A stretch of 64,000 bases of DNA, from assembly GCA_965153355.1 (NCBI GenBank), contig OZ231128.1, forward strand, positions 2,294,001 through 2,358,000. The letters are read 5' to 3'. The notes under the pieces are model-generated. The model saw only the letters and a list, made by a program, of their open reading frames with translations, did not search any database and was not told the origin of the DNA. Shown piece by piece: positions 1 through 12,441 of the stretch. Both the position numbers and the translations under genes were made by a program. The stretch's first letter is position 1. Every line of letters begins with the position of its first letter. This DNA is from Flaccisagitta enflata. Its lineage: Eukaryota; Chaetognatha; Sagittoidea; Aphragmophora.

Positions 1-570
1 CTCATTTCATATCTAGTCTCCAAACGATCTCATTTCATATCTGGTCTACAATTGATCTCATTTCTGATCTAGTCTCCGGAGATCTCATTTCTAATCTAGT
101 CTCCATGCGTTCTCATTCTAATCTAGTCTTCATACGATGTCGTTTCTTATCTAGTCTCCGGATGATCTCATTTTTAATCTAGTCTTCATGCGATCTCATT
201 CTTAATCTAGTCTCCAAACGACCTCGTTTCATATCTAGTCTTCAATTGATCTCATTTCTGACCTGATCTCCAACCGATCTCATTTCTAATCTAGTCTCCA
301 TGCGTTCTCATTCCTAATCTAGTCTTCAAACGATCTCGTCTCTTTTCTAGTCTCCAAACGATCTCTTTTTTTTTTAATCTAGTCTCCAAGTGATCTCATT
401 CCAAACATAGTCTTCAAACGATCTCATTTCTAATCTAGTCTCCGAACGTTCACATTTCTAGTATAGTCTCCATGCGTACTCGTCCCCAATCTAGTCTACA
501 GACGATCTCATTTCTCATCTAGTCTCCAAACGTTTTTATCTCTCGTCTCATATGATCTCGTTTGATTTAC
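1..570. repeat. 28-bp minisatellite
   Basis: About 20 diverged head-to-tail copies of a 28-base unit with the core CTCATTTCTAATCTAGTCTC followed by a variable 8 bases. The first two units match at 28-base spacing, and the array degrades after about 540. It runs off the left edge of the window. No ORF of note lies inside it. Confidence 0.93.
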
Positions 571-872
571 CTCGGCCTCTTATTTTACAAACAACTTGCC
601 AGCAATAATCCGGCTCGTGACCGGCTGGCCTAAAGGTGTAACATGTATAATTAGTAAAATGTGTTACGGATAAAGGCAAGGTATGGGTACTGAAGACTAA
701 ACGCTGAATCAGAGGTATTTAAGATGAAGGCACTTCAAGCTGCCAGCAATAATCCACTTTCAAGTGAAGCCTTGCCAAGCCACGCGAAATATGAAATGGA
801 TTCGATCGAATTTTACGATTGTGAAATTAGGAGGAAGAATCCTGCGTATGATTTCCATGCGATTCTCGTGAT
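571..872. other. no gene seen
   Basis: AT-rich sequence without a credible ORF, RNA gene or repeat structure. A short phrase (tgccagcaataatcc) occurs twice, at about 598 and 739, suggesting a small local duplication. Confidence 0.6.
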
Positions 873-1437
873 ACACTGTCTTCGGATCGGACTGTGAAAT
901 GCAAAACCTTTATAGTTCCTAAACCACTTGGAAAAAAGTTATGAAATTTTCAGTGAATATTGGTAACATGTGACGGTTTTTGCATGTCAAAGCTCAGATC
1001 ATAATATAGAAAAGGTGAGGGGAAAACAAAATATTGAATGAATATCCCTTTTTTAAGCAAAATGGTTTTTTTTTCCTGTTTTTTTTTGGAAGGTGCTGTT
1101 TTTCTCTCAGAATTTGTAGCAAATAGATAATACATAGGTTAACATCTGTCAACAAAAATAAATCCTAGAGTTTTTGTTGAAATGCAAAGCAATTTCAAGC
1201 AGATAGAGAAAACTCCTTTTTAAGGAAATGGGGAAAAATTGATCTTAATTAAAAATGGGTTTTCTTTCAATATTTTGTTTTCCCCTCACCTTTTCTATTT
1301 TATGATCTGAGCTTTGACATGCAAAAATCGTCATATGTTACTAATATTCACTGAAAATTTCATGACTTTTTTCCAAGTGGTTTAGGAGCTATGAAGGTTT
1401 TGCATTTCACAGTCCGATCTGAAGACGGTGTATTAGA
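873..1437. repeat. foldback element, about 170-bp arms
   Basis: Bases 873-1046 are the near-perfect inverted complement of 1261-1437, separated by about 215 bases of AT-rich spacer. The outer ends read cactgtcttcggatcggactg and its complement. This is the layout of a non-autonomous foldback or MITE element. The short ORF inside is only an arm of the inverted repeat. Confidence 0.88.
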
Positions 1438-1702
1438 GTTATCTCAAGGTGGAGACTGACAAAAACCTATTTCAACAAATGCAGTCGGCACATTAGTCAA
1501 ACGGATCCCGTTGATAATAAAGCAATCATTGTCAGTAGTTTATAGAACATTTCATCGATTTCAAAAAGAAAATATTGATACCAGTGCATAATTAACCATG
1601 TTCCACTCTCTTCTTTCTTTCATATCAAATCAATTTAAAAAATGAATTCAATCGGAACATGAACTCCAGAAAAAAAAAAAAAAAAAAAATAAGAGATGCA
1701 GG

Positions 1703-2100
1703 ATGCGATCACCTGTCTTGTTTGACAGTGGAGATGATCACATGAGTTGGGAGCCTCGACGACAGTGGTCCGCCTACTTGGTTAAGACCTTCGGCCAGGG
1801 TCTTTTCCTGGGCGAGCTGTTGTCCTCGGGGATTTTGTGTGAGAAGTGGAAACTTGCTAGGTCGTCTCCACACCTGCACAGGTGTATGTGTTGCCTTCAC
1901 CCCATTTCTAGAATCAGGTCGGGTAAATGTGGAGAGGATTTCGAATGCCACCCCTTAAAAGTGAACAGTTTGTTCATTGGAGACAGATAATTGAGTTTTA
2001 GGAGGGAAAGAGCCTTTGTATGGTTCATAGCCTATGGATTTAACAAAAGTGCGGCAGCTAGACGGAATCGGCACCTCTTGAACTATAACAACTTGGTAAG
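1703..2100 (+). repeat. unidentified interspersed repeat
   Basis: A GC-richer block that ends with a segment (about 1915-2095) reappearing inverted at about 35040-35240. Shared phrases include the gcggcagctagacggaatcgg type, the 'catagcctatgg' type and 'ccccttaaaag'. It is preceded by an A run at 1670-1690. A 95-residue ORF spans it but has no recognisable domain. Class unknown; a retroelement fragment is possible. Confidence 0.6.
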
Positions 2101-3295
2101 TCCAGGTCCAGGTACAGTAAATCATGTCTAAACATGAGATAATGGGGGCTGGGGCAAGTATGATGGGGGGAAAATGAAGCCAGAATGATAATTAGTAAAT
2201 AGAGACTTACAGGGCATTTAATCTCATTTGATACAAAAAGAGCCTACATTGCGCAAAAACTAATTGACTTTTCAGTTTGATTTTTTTTCTAATGAAAGCA
2301 TTATGTAAGACATTTTTTGTATCAAAACTTTACAGTCTATGGACAAAACGAGGAGAGTAGATTTTGCTGATCACCGGTATGATGCTAAGGACTGAAAGAA
2401 TTAACGGAAGAACAATTACTACCTGTAGTAATCGTTCAAAATATAGGCTTGTAATTACGTCATAGAAAATGACTAAGGACTGAAAGAAACTACTATCTTC
2501 ACACAAAAAATCTTTCCGCACGTTTTAGCATATATCTCTGCTTACATTTGACTAATTCATAAAAAATCGATGACTAAATTAAAGCTCTTCGAATTAGCTA
2601 GCGATCTACGCAAACCGCATCTCTCTAACTCATCGCGTTCAAAAGTTATTCAACTTTTAATGAAATGTTTCAATTTCGGTTTTTCCATTCCACACAATCT
2701 TCAAACAATATTACTTCACTCTTTTTAAAATTACTCTTAAACAAATTGAGCAAGATCGATGCGGTTTGCACAAACTGCTTGCAAATTTGCAGGGCTTCAT
2801 TTATGTCACCTATTTTCTGATGATTAAGTGTATCTCCTTAGAGCTATAAGTCTAAATGTAGCAAAAAAAGGGATAGAAAAAATGGAATGAATGGTTTGGA
2901 ACGCTATCACTCCAAAGTACCTTTAGAGGCGCCAGGAATCACTAGCCCAACTGATGGCGGCCGTGATTCGGTTGAGGGTTGCTGACATTCATTATTGACT
3001 GATTTGTGATTGACTAGGAATCCTTAACCAGTCAACAAATGAACTTATTTCAAGGTGGAAAGATTTTTTTTGTGAAGATAGTATTGCAAGAACGATTACT
3101 ACAGTTCTTCCGTTAGTTTCTTTCAGTCTTAAGTATTTTTTTTCGAGGTAATTACAAACCTATATTTTGAACGATTACTACAGGTAGTAATCGTTCTTCC
3201 GTTAATTCTTTCATTCTTTAGTAAATTTCTATGAGGTAATTACAAACCTATATTTTGTTGACGTAGAGACATCATATGTATGGAAAGTAGCAATG

Positions 3296-3505
3296 AGCGA
3301 AAAAAGAACTTCTTTATGAGGTTCACATACATTTAATGGACAAGAGAGCCAGAATTTTCGACTAATACAGCTTAGCCATAGATCATTGGCAAGAGAAATG
3401 ACAAGAAAAAAGAGAGAGAGAGACTTATAAAGGGAAAAAAACAAAGGACAATCCAAAAACCATGTGAATACCACATGATCAGGAAAGAGAGAGAGATTAA
3501 CTCTC
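3296..3505 (-). repeat. left flanking repeat of Penelope-like element (inverted)
   Basis: About 210 bases that are the inverted complement of about 5580-5793, with high identity. Penelope-like elements are known for LTR-like flanking repeats that can lie in inverted orientation, and this pair flanks the RT/GIY-YIG ORF directly. The short ORF on the minus strand here is the same peptide as the tail ORF at 5580-5805. Confidence 0.85.
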
Positions 3506-4682
3506 ATCGGGATCCATTACTCCATCTTCATATCCTCTCATCAAGGCCCATAAACCAGAAAAAGATTTTCCGGTCCGAATATAGTTTCCCATCGTGGATG
3601 TCCTCAAGAAGCCTTATCTGCCTTCCTCGTCCCTCTACTGGATCCTCTCCTTAAGAATTCTCGCTTCGAATGCAAAAATGGTGCCGACTTCAAAAAACGA
3701 ATAGAGAACTCGAAAGTGGAAAATGACGAAATTCTAGTTTCATTTGATGCTGTAGCTCTCTACCCATCAATTCCTCTTACAAAGTGCATAAAAGTTATTG
3801 AAAAAATGCTCCATGACGACTCTACTCTCTCCGCTCGCACTCGCCTCCTGACAGAAGATCTAATAGACCTCCTAAATTTGTGCCTCTCCACATCGGATTT
3901 TATGTACGACAACGCTCACCATACTGCTAAAGACTCCGGCCCCATTGGTCTCGGAATTATGGTCATCATTGCGCGTGTGTGGATGGACCACACTCTCAAC
4001 GAAGCCTTAAAAATCGCCGCTGAAAAAGGATGTGCTGCTCCAAAAAACCTCACCGTATACATGGACGACACATTTGGCATCCTCCGTCAGAACTCAACAA
4101 AAACGGCCCATGAAGAATTCACTATGTGCCTTATGGAAGTCGACGAACGTCTAAAATTCACTGTAGAAACTGAAACTAATGGAGAAATCCCTTTCCTCGA
4201 TGTCCATCTTGCTCGTAACTCCGATGGATCACTCACAACAAAAGTCTACAGAAAACCTTCAAATACTGGACTTACTATTAACCCGAACTCCAACCAAGAC
4301 CCCTACACGTGGATCGGCGTCTTCAAAGGTGCCCTCTGCAGAGCATATCGCACATGCTCCTCGCCTCAACTCATACAAGAAGAAATTGATTATTTAGTCA
4401 ATAACTACGAGGACAATGGATACAACCGGGCTACCCTTCTTCGCATTGCCAACAAATATAGACCTCCTGAATACAGTCAACCGCCGCCTCCTCCTCCTCC
4501 TCCTCCTCCTCCTCCTCCTCCCCCGGTGCCGCCGCCTCAGCCGCCACCTCCTCCGCCTCCTCTTTCTCACACGTCACCTCCTCATCCTCCGCCGTCATCG
4601 TCTTCTCTCCCTCCTCCTCCTCCTCCTCCTCCGACCAATCTTGTTTCACGTCTTCGTCCTACTGCTGATCGTGTCCGTCTTC

Positions 4683-4746
<64 letters not shown>

Positions 4747-4778
4747 TCAAGAACAACAACAACAACAACAACATCAAG

Positions 4779-4825
<47 letters not shown>

Positions 4826-5506
4826 CCTCAGCTTCAACAACAACAACAACCTCAGCTTCAACAACAACAACAACCTCAGCTTCAACAACAACAACAACCT
4901 CATCGTCAACAACAACAGCAACCTCATCGTCAACAACAATCTCAACGTCAACAACAACAGAAGAATCGTGAAAAACGTGCCACATTTGTCTCTATCCCCT
5001 ACGTCGCATCCATGCATCACCAACTCAAACGTACATTTCTGCGCAACAACGTCGATTACCATTCCAAACCTGGACCTAAACTTGGCGATGTTCTTTGCTC
5101 AGCCAACAAGACTCAACCTGACCCTATGGATCTGAAAGGAATTTACATGCAAACCTGTGATTGCGACGAATGCCGTGTTTATATCGGTCAAACTCGTGTT
5201 TCATTCCGAGCACGTATGAAACAACACTCTGATGACGTCACCTCCAATAAACTGGACGCCAATATCTCTGGTATTTCCAAACATGCTAGAGAATGTCAAG
5301 CTGGACACATCGATTGGGAAAAACCTAAAATCCTCGCTACTTTTAATGACAAGAACAAAAGTGCGCTCACACGCAATCTCCTCATCCGCGAAAACCTTGA
5401 GATAAGGAAACACAAATCATCATCTGGTCTCGGCCTCAACGACCCTCAACTATGCATACGCAGCAACGCTTGGGATCCTATATTATCAAAACTTCGCGAC
5501 ACTTAA
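3506..5506 (+). CDS. Penelope-like element reverse transcriptase / GIY-YIG endonuclease (5' end degraded)
   Basis: The open frame is 3716-5506 (596 codons). It begins inside the RT: a motif A-like VSFDAVALYPSIP, a motif B-like GPIGLGI, then the catalytic box YMDDT at about 4058-4072 and a thumb region with IPFLDVHL. A C-terminal GIY-YIG nuclease follows (about 5137-5400), with paired cysteines before YIGQT, the form typical of Penelope-like elements. Between the domains lie a polyproline run (about 4480-4640) and long polyglutamine runs (about 4680-4960), in-frame CCT and CAA expansions. Upstream, 3506-3715 carries RT-like peptide such as AHKPEKDFPVR but with stops and frame changes, so the 5' part of the RT is broken. 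The element copies itself through RNA and its nuclease nicks target DNA. This copy is probably dead. Confidence 0.9.
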
Positions 5507-5579
5507 CCTCTGTGGTTCTTTGTATCCTTCGTGGTCTCGCGTTTTTGGATATCGATCTTTTTCGTGGGGGGGGGGCCCA

Positions 5580-5793
5580 GAGAGTTAATCTCTCTCTCTT
5601 TCCTGATCATGTGGTATTCACATGGTTTTTGGATTGTCCTTTGTTTTTTTCCCTTTATAAGTCTCTCTCTCTCTTTTTTCTTGTCATTTCTCTTGCCAAT
5701 GATCTATGGCTAAGCTGTATTAGTCGAAAATTCTGGCTCTCTTGTCCATTAAATGTATGTGAACCTCATAAAGAAGTTCTTTTTTCGCTCAAA
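5580..5793 (+). repeat. right flanking repeat of Penelope-like element
   Basis: Inverted partner of 3296-3505. It starts 70-80 bases after the stop codon of the RT/GIY-YIG ORF, following a G run. Confidence 0.85.
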
Positions 5794-5879
5794 CCTATAT
5801 TTTAAATCAACTACGCCTAAGCATCTTAACGGTGATCAGCAAAATGTACTCTCCTCATTTTGTCCATAGACTGTTTATG

Positions 5880-6597
5880 GGACTGCGTCTTGTAGTTTAA
5901 CAGCTATCGATATTTGAAGTTATGCAGTAGATTCAATAAAAATACTGTTTTCTTGCTAATTTCAACTTGGACTGTAGATGCTTGATTAGAGCCAAGTGAT
6001 AGTTACTTAGACCCTAAAGTTAGAAAAAGCTGGGTTTTATCACAGAACATTGAATTTAAGGCAAATACTATCAAAAGTTGGCCAAAAATCTTATAAAAAA
6101 CTTTATCAAAGATTTTTTTTCAGTAAAAAAAAATAGTTAAACATGATGAGATTTCAAGGGATTATTTTCACAGAAACAAAAACGAAATAGACCATTCCCT
6201 CATCTGTAGCTCAAAGCGTTTAGAAATGAGAGCAGTTTAAAGAAGGTGCAAACCCCAAAATCAAACAAAACCTTTAATCTTATCATGATATCTTACACTT
6301 AGAAATAGGATATCTCCTAAACTTATAGACCCGGTACCATGAAATTTGGACACAAAAAACGTCATATGTAGCTCCTTTATAAGATAACCAGAAAATTGAA
6401 TTGTTTGGCACAGCGTAGGTTTTTTTTCGTGTCAAATGAGATTGAAGACTCTGTATAAGAGGATCATGGGCTTCATGGCCCATTGCTTGAAATCAAGACA
6501 CTAATATGGAACTATCACAATCTCGACTTGACAAAAAGATAAATCGAGGCACCTACCATTAAATGGTCATTGCCTAGCTTATCCTCTATGCCTTCTC
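5880..6597. other. no gene seen
   Basis: AT-rich unique-looking sequence. One 66-codon minus-strand ORF (6283-6483) has no recognisable domain and no supporting context. Confidence 0.5.
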
Positions 6598-7175
<578 letters not shown>

Positions 7176-7713
7176 TCTATTCATAATTAAAACTTTTAAT
7201 GCATTTTAAAATGATGTTTTTTCATGTGGCTTGTGTTTTTTTGATTGTTGTTAAAACAATATGCAACAAACAAGGGAATTATTGCTGTAACACAACCCAA
7301 CACTAGAAAATATCACTTCATGTAAAGATCAACTTTGTCTTTTAGTATCATGCCCTTAGTATCATAGCCAAAACATGCAAAGAAATTGTTTTGAAATATT
7401 AGGAAATGATGTGATGGTCTATAAACATAAAGAAAATAGTATGTTTTTTTATAAAAACATAAAAAAGAATATCATACATTGTAATAGAAAACAATATTTG
7501 TATTATGAAAAATGTTTCTCTTGGCATTTGCTTTAGATTTTTTTTCTTTAAAGGAATTATCCTTTACTCACAGGATTCCCTCATCTTATTAAAATAAATC
7601 TATTCATATCTTATATGTGTCTAGAGCATCTTTTTCAAACCACTTATTTCAAATAAACAATGCTATTTCTTTAAAATTCTATATATTCTAATAAATGATT
7701 CTATGGGTTTTAT

Positions 7714-7750
<37 letters not shown>

Positions 7751-8015
7751 ATGATAATGAGAGATGAAAAAAGATAGAAAGATAGAAAATCTAAATAATG
7801 AGAATGGGAAAATCTCGTTATTCAGATTTTTCTAAGTCGCGTTACTTAGAATTCAGCACTTTTCTCATAACTTAGATTCTATGTTATGAGAATTTGACAT
7901 TTTTGTTTTTTCTCATAACTCAGATTGTCTGTCTTTCTATCTTTTTCTCATAACTTAGATTTTTCTCTAAATTCAGTGTTTTTGTCGCTCTTTGTCATTC
8001 TTCCTCTCTTTTTTT

Positions 8016-8282
<267 letters not shown>

Positions 8283-8326
8283 TTTGTTTGTGTGTAAATT
8301 TGTGTCTCTATTTGTTTTTTTTTTCC

Positions 8327-8720
8327 AAGCAGGCCCGGCCAGAGAAATGGCGGGCCCCTCCGCTGGCTCCCTTGGTTGGGCTCCCTTCCCCTTTCAACCC
8401 CCACCTTTACTCTTAATGTTTCATCTTTTGCAATGTTTTCTTATTACCTGAAAGTTTGTTCCAGTGCCTCCAGAACTTTTAACTTGGATATCATTTTCCT
8501 TTTTTTCACCTTCTTATCTTATTTTGTCTTTATTTCCTTTTTTTTTCCTTCTTTTCTTTTTTTTTTTCTTATTTTATTTTTTCCTTTCTTTTTTTCCTTT
8601 CTTTTTTTCCCTTTTTTTCCCTTTTTTTCTTGTATTACAGAGGCTCATACAGGTCCCACTGGTGCCAGGGCCTTTGGCTGATAGAGCCAAGCTATTTGTG
8701 ACAGTGGGTCAATGAGCTAT
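8327..8720. other. GC-rich patch and pyrimidine tract, no gene supported
   Basis: An island around 8331-8400 (aggcccggccagagaaatgg...) and a T/C-rich tract to 8636, then ttacag and a short GC-richer segment (8641-8720). It resembles an intron end plus exon, but the following frame is short, without domain, and does not chain with any neighbouring exon. Left uncalled. Confidence 0.35.
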
Positions 8721-9113
8721 TTGTTGGCTCCGTCTTGAATACTAATCAATTAGCCAATGGGCAAGCATAAGGGGGATTCTTGTAAAATAAGAAAAGAAAA
8801 ATATTTTTTTCTTCATTTTGCTATTTTCCATAAGTGCAGAGAAGAGAATGAGAGAAAGAAAGAGAGAGCGAAAGCGAGAGAGAGAGAGAGGCAGACAGAC
8901 AAACAGGTAAAAAAAGAATGAATAAAATGATAAAGAAAAATTCTCATAACTTAGATTCTGAGTAATGAGAAAAAGGATAGACAAGGATAGACGGAAAAAA
9001 TTTCGAAGACGATACTGATCTTTTGTTTCTATCAGGTTTTCCCCGTTTGGGCGAAGCTTTAATTTGAGTAGATTCAGGTTGAAATGTATTTAACACAGCT
9101 CTCACCTTGCCCT

Positions 9114-9196
9114 AACGCTAGCTCTGACCCTAACCCTAACCCTAAAACCACCCCCAACCCCAACCTTAACCCTAACCCTGCCCCTAACCCTAAATA
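9114..9196 (-). repeat. interstitial telomere-like repeat (CCCTAA)n
   Basis: Runs of ccctaaccctaa with degenerate cccccaacccc units. A matching (TTAGGG)n patch in the opposite orientation lies at 18331-18416. Both patches have flanking text containing an acaaaagacat-type phrase, so the repeat is part of a dispersed element and not a chromosome end. Confidence 0.85.
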
Positions 9197-9459
9197 AAAA
9201 CCCGCTTAGAAAGTCAGTAAAACAAAAGACATCACCGAATTCGAAAACAGTACCGGATAGACAATCTGAGTTATGAGAATATAATTCTCATCACTAAGAA
9301 TCTGAATGATGAGAATTTCAAAATTCTCGCCACTCAGATTCTAAGTAACACGACCTACCCAATGAGAATATAAATAATTGCATTACTTAGATTCTAAGTA
9401 ATAAGCAGAGGGCCTATTCTAAATAACGCGCCTTAGAGAAATCTAAATAACGCGCTGTT

Positions 9460-9787
<328 letters not shown>

Positions 9788-9968
9788 ATCAAGTCTGGCG
9801 AGGTTGTTTTCAACGAGAGCGAGATTGTTTTGGAAAAGTCTACTTTCGACTTTAAAATTCCCGTCATTTCTCGTCAAAATTCGGCCAAAGTTTTCCCGGA
9901 AATCGATTTCGAGTCGGAAGAAGTTAGGAAAAAGAAACTCAGGGCCAAACTCAAACTTTCTCTCACGG
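9788..9968 (+). CDS. putative exon (possibly upstream TTC16 exon)
   Basis: A 181-base open segment bounded by ...ctctcag and a ggtaaaac donor. Its 60 codons encode a mixed, charged peptide (EVVFNESEIVLEKS then FDFKIPVISRQNSAKVFP), unlike the surrounding repeats. It ends in phase 1, whereas the next recognised exon (15508) must be entered in phase 0, because the phase-1 reading meets a stop at once. Either an exon between them was missed or this segment belongs to another transcript. A hairpin element begins 13 bases after the donor. Confidence 0.5.
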
Positions 9969-9981
9969 GTAAAACCTTTTC

Positions 9982-10209
9982 AGTTGCGGACACGCAACTG
10001 TATAAGAGGCTTTGTCCGTCCGTCCATCCGTCCGTCCGTCCGTCCGTCCGTCCGTCTGTCCATCCGTCCGTGGACCCAAGTCGAAAAGTGCGGAAATGAG
10101 CGTTTTAGATGATTTTTGTGGGGGACGTGGGGGGCGTGGGGTGTGGATAGGGGGTTAGATGCCCCTGCCCACCCGTCCGCAATATTGTGACCCCATATCA
10201 CTTGTTTTT
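9982..10209 (+). mobile_element. covarying-hairpin short element, stem type AGTTGCG
   Basis: Begins with the hairpin AGTTGCG-GACA-CGCAACT, then TATAAGAGGCTTTGTCC and a CCGT tetranucleotide run. It ends near cccctgcccacccgtccgcaata and acttgtttttt. It follows a T-rich site, as the other copies do. Confidence 0.75.
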
Positions 10210-10307
10210 TTTTTCATTAAATGATGTTATTTGGAGTATTAATGGACTGTCATTGCATACAGAGACCCACTTCTAGGCAAAAAATATTCAAAGTTGATCA
10301 AAAACGC

Positions 10308-10490
10308 AAACTAGGCCGCGTACACGGCTACCCAAGTCGCGTGCGGTGGGCAGGGGCAGTGATCAAAAAAGCTCACCAACGTAGTTGGTAAAGCTAAAAC
10401 CGCCCATAAACGCGGAATAAGCTAAGGATGACCGACAGACCGACCGACATACCGGGTTATAGTCTTATAGAGCCACGTGCATGCGATTAC
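10308..10490 (-). mobile_element. covarying-hairpin short element, inverted copy
   Basis: The inverse of the family: ccgcgtacacggctacccaagtcgcgtgcggtgggcaggggc at the left, gaccgaccgac in the middle, and a degraded hairpin (cttatagagccacgtgcatgcga) at the right. Confidence 0.65.
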
Positions 10491-10745
10491 CAAAAATGGT
10501 CTGTCGGCCACCAACCATCGGACGAATAGAAAATTTGAGTCGCTGATCAACTTCGTGGAGTCGAAGATACAAACTGACAAATGACTGACAAATGACAACT
10601 GACAAATGAATGACAGAAAATAAATTCAAGATGGTTGAGAAAGCAAATGACAACCATTGTTATGGATTGTGATTAATTGGATGATAGACTTTCTTCATCA
10701 CAAACTCATCATCATTCAATCGCGGAAACTGCCATGATAGTTTTT

Positions 10746-10935
10746 AGTTGCGGACACGCAACTCTATAAGAGACTTTGTCCGTCCGTCCGTTGGACCGTC
10801 CGTCGGACCGTCCGTCAGTCCGCACGAGTCGAAAAGGGGAAAAACAAGCGTTTTAGATCATTTTTTAGTTGCGGACAATTACATTTCCGCCCCTGCCCAC
10901 CCGTCCGCAACTGGTGGCCGTGTATCCGGCCTTGT
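10746..10935 (+). mobile_element. covarying-hairpin short element, stem type AGTTGCG
   Basis: The 5' hairpin (agttgcggacacgcaact) is at 10746-10763. The 3' end cccctgcccacccgtccgcaact at about 10890-10912 is followed by ggtggccgtgtatccggccttg. An extra internal 5'-end phrase at 10867 suggests nesting of two copies. Confidence 0.8.
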
Positions 10936-10944
10936 GTACTTTTA

Positions 10945-11162
10945 GTTGCGGACACGCTACTCAATAGGAGGCTTTTTTCGTCGGTTGGTCCGTCCGTTGG
11001 TCTTTGATGATCGAGTTGAAAAGTGCAAACGCGCATTTTTGAGGCTGCAGTAAGGATTGCCTGTCTATGGGAGTGAGCATGGGGTGGGGGAGGTTATTGA
11101 TGAGGTCTGAATGCCCCTGTCCCCCCTCTGCTACGATATTGTGACCCCGTGTCACTTTTTTT
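10945..11162 (+). mobile_element. covarying-hairpin short element, degraded copy
   Basis: Starts agttgcggacacgctact, has a short ggtccgtccgttggtc region, and ends near ctacgatattgtgaccccgtgtcac followed by a T run. It abuts the previous copy. Confidence 0.65.
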
Positions 11163-11946
11163 GTTTAGCTGTTTGTGGTTGGTTTTTTTTCGCGACTACG
11201 ATAAGCTCCTGGCAGCTGTGCGATTTGCAAGATGAATGTTTCGCAATTTTTGACTTAATGTCCGAAACGTTTTAAACTCGATTGTTGCATGGATGATATT
11301 AATCACCCGCGACTCCAACTTGATCCGTACATTTGTGCAACTGGGCAAGTTGCATGCGGGATATATGCAGGTGTGCTTTTGAGCGTTGATTTGATCAGAT
11401 ATGGGAGCTTATATATATCAAGTTGCAACTTTATTTCGATCCTGGCAGCTGCGCGAGTTGTGTTGCGGGTGTCCGGTCCTGAACTCGACGATGAACTGGG
11501 CGAGACGGCGACCTCTGACCAACAGACAAATGGAGACGACATTATCAAGGTACTACCTAGAGCGTAAATATATCGCCAAGCATTTTAAGCAATAACTCCA
11601 TCAAAAATGAAAAAGTCATATAAAAACAGTGAGATTCTGAAACTGCATCGAATTTCTGACCAAATGCCACCAACCGTATTTTTCTAGCTCAAGTTCTGTT
11701 GAGAAAAGGAAACAAAAGACATTTTCAAATATGCAGAACAAATAATGACCAAAAAGCGGGATCTTTAACAATCAAGAGAAAAATATAAAATATCACAGAG
11801 CTTTAGAAAATGCCTACAAAACTATAACATATAAATGATAACTAATCACAGCCAAATGGTAACGATGGACGGAAAAAATACTCATATGTCTGGTTTTAGG
11901 AGTAACATGTCGAATCACATCAAAAACGTAAGGGTCCCACACTCTT
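11163..11946. other. no gene supported
   Basis: Two overlapping ORFs of 80-92 codons on opposite strands (11289-11567) have no recognisable domain. The rest is AT-rich and featureless. Confidence 0.45.
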
Positions 11947-12441
11947 TTATCCTATTCCTATGGTATGAGGCGGAGGCAGGGGTGGCGCCCTGGCAGTGAT
12001 GAGGCCAGAATTAGCACGCTGAAGCAAAACCGAGAGACGCTTATAAAGTTGCCGCGTAGCAGTCTCTGTTGGTGATGGCGACCTCGAAGCCGCTTGTTTT
12101 GCGATAGCGCGGAGATGAAAAATCGCATCAGTGTCCCAACCTCCAAGAGTCTCCACAACCAGGGGAATGAAAGAAACGCCGTTGAGCTGGCATGGTCGAG
12201 ATGGTTTGTTCAGCTTGTTTGACTTCATTTGTTGAATGGCTGCTCCAGGAGAAGAAGAAGACTTTGGTAAGGCTGAGCGACTTAGGGGTGATGTAACGGC
12301 GACGTCGAAAGCAGTCTGTCGACCCCTCCAGTTTTGAAGAAAGATGTCGCCGGGTCGTGATTGTGAATTTGCGATTAACCTTGCTTCCTTAACTGGGGAG
12401 AGACCGGCATAATAGCAATTTAGTAATGGCAAGCAAAACAA
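11947..12441 (-). pseudogene. retroelement-derived C-terminal nuclease-like fragment
   Basis: A 164-codon open segment. It carries the pattern RPGDIFLQNW, then TAFDVAVTSPL, then a stretch ending FIPLVVETLGGW. From family knowledge, this arrangement (RPxDxxxxxW, ALDVTVxSPL, FxPxxxETxGGW) is found downstream of reverse transcriptase in many invertebrate retroelement ORFs, where it resembles a restriction-endonuclease-like domain. No RT domain is left upstream on this strand, and the frame closes just above 12441, so it is a relic. The assignment to a named retroelement clade is not possible here. Confidence 0.65.

Larger units (their letters stand above)
2333..5873. mobile_element. TIR element, 4-bp TSD (TTTA), hosting a Penelope-like element
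   Basis: The left end starts CAGTCTATGGACAAAA and the right end is its inverted complement. The arms match over about 50 bases (2333-2382 against 5824-5873). Both ends are flanked by TTTA (2329-2332 and 5874-5877), a 4-bp target site duplication. Related ends occur at 32584-33109 and 13722-14021. Internal inverted segments (2390-2480 against 3090-3210) add further palindromic structure. The Penelope-like unit at 3296-5793 has its own inverted repeats, so it probably inserted into this palindromic element. No transposase is visible, so the superfamily is unassigned. Confidence 0.75.

Noticed and set aside
1-570. CRISPR array
   Set aside because: Units are contiguous and diverged, without constant repeats separated by unique spacers, in a eukaryotic context.
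4416-5135. 239-codon Asn/Leu-rich ORF and antisense Val/Leu ORFs
   Set aside because: Shadow frames of the CCT and CAA expansions within the Penelope-like ORF.
8641-8720. Exon after ttacag
   Set aside because: Short frame, no similarity, and no partner exon in phase; kept only as an uncertain patch.
9114-9196. True telomere end
   Set aside because: Short, degenerate, embedded in unique and repeat sequence, with an inverted counterpart 9 kb away.
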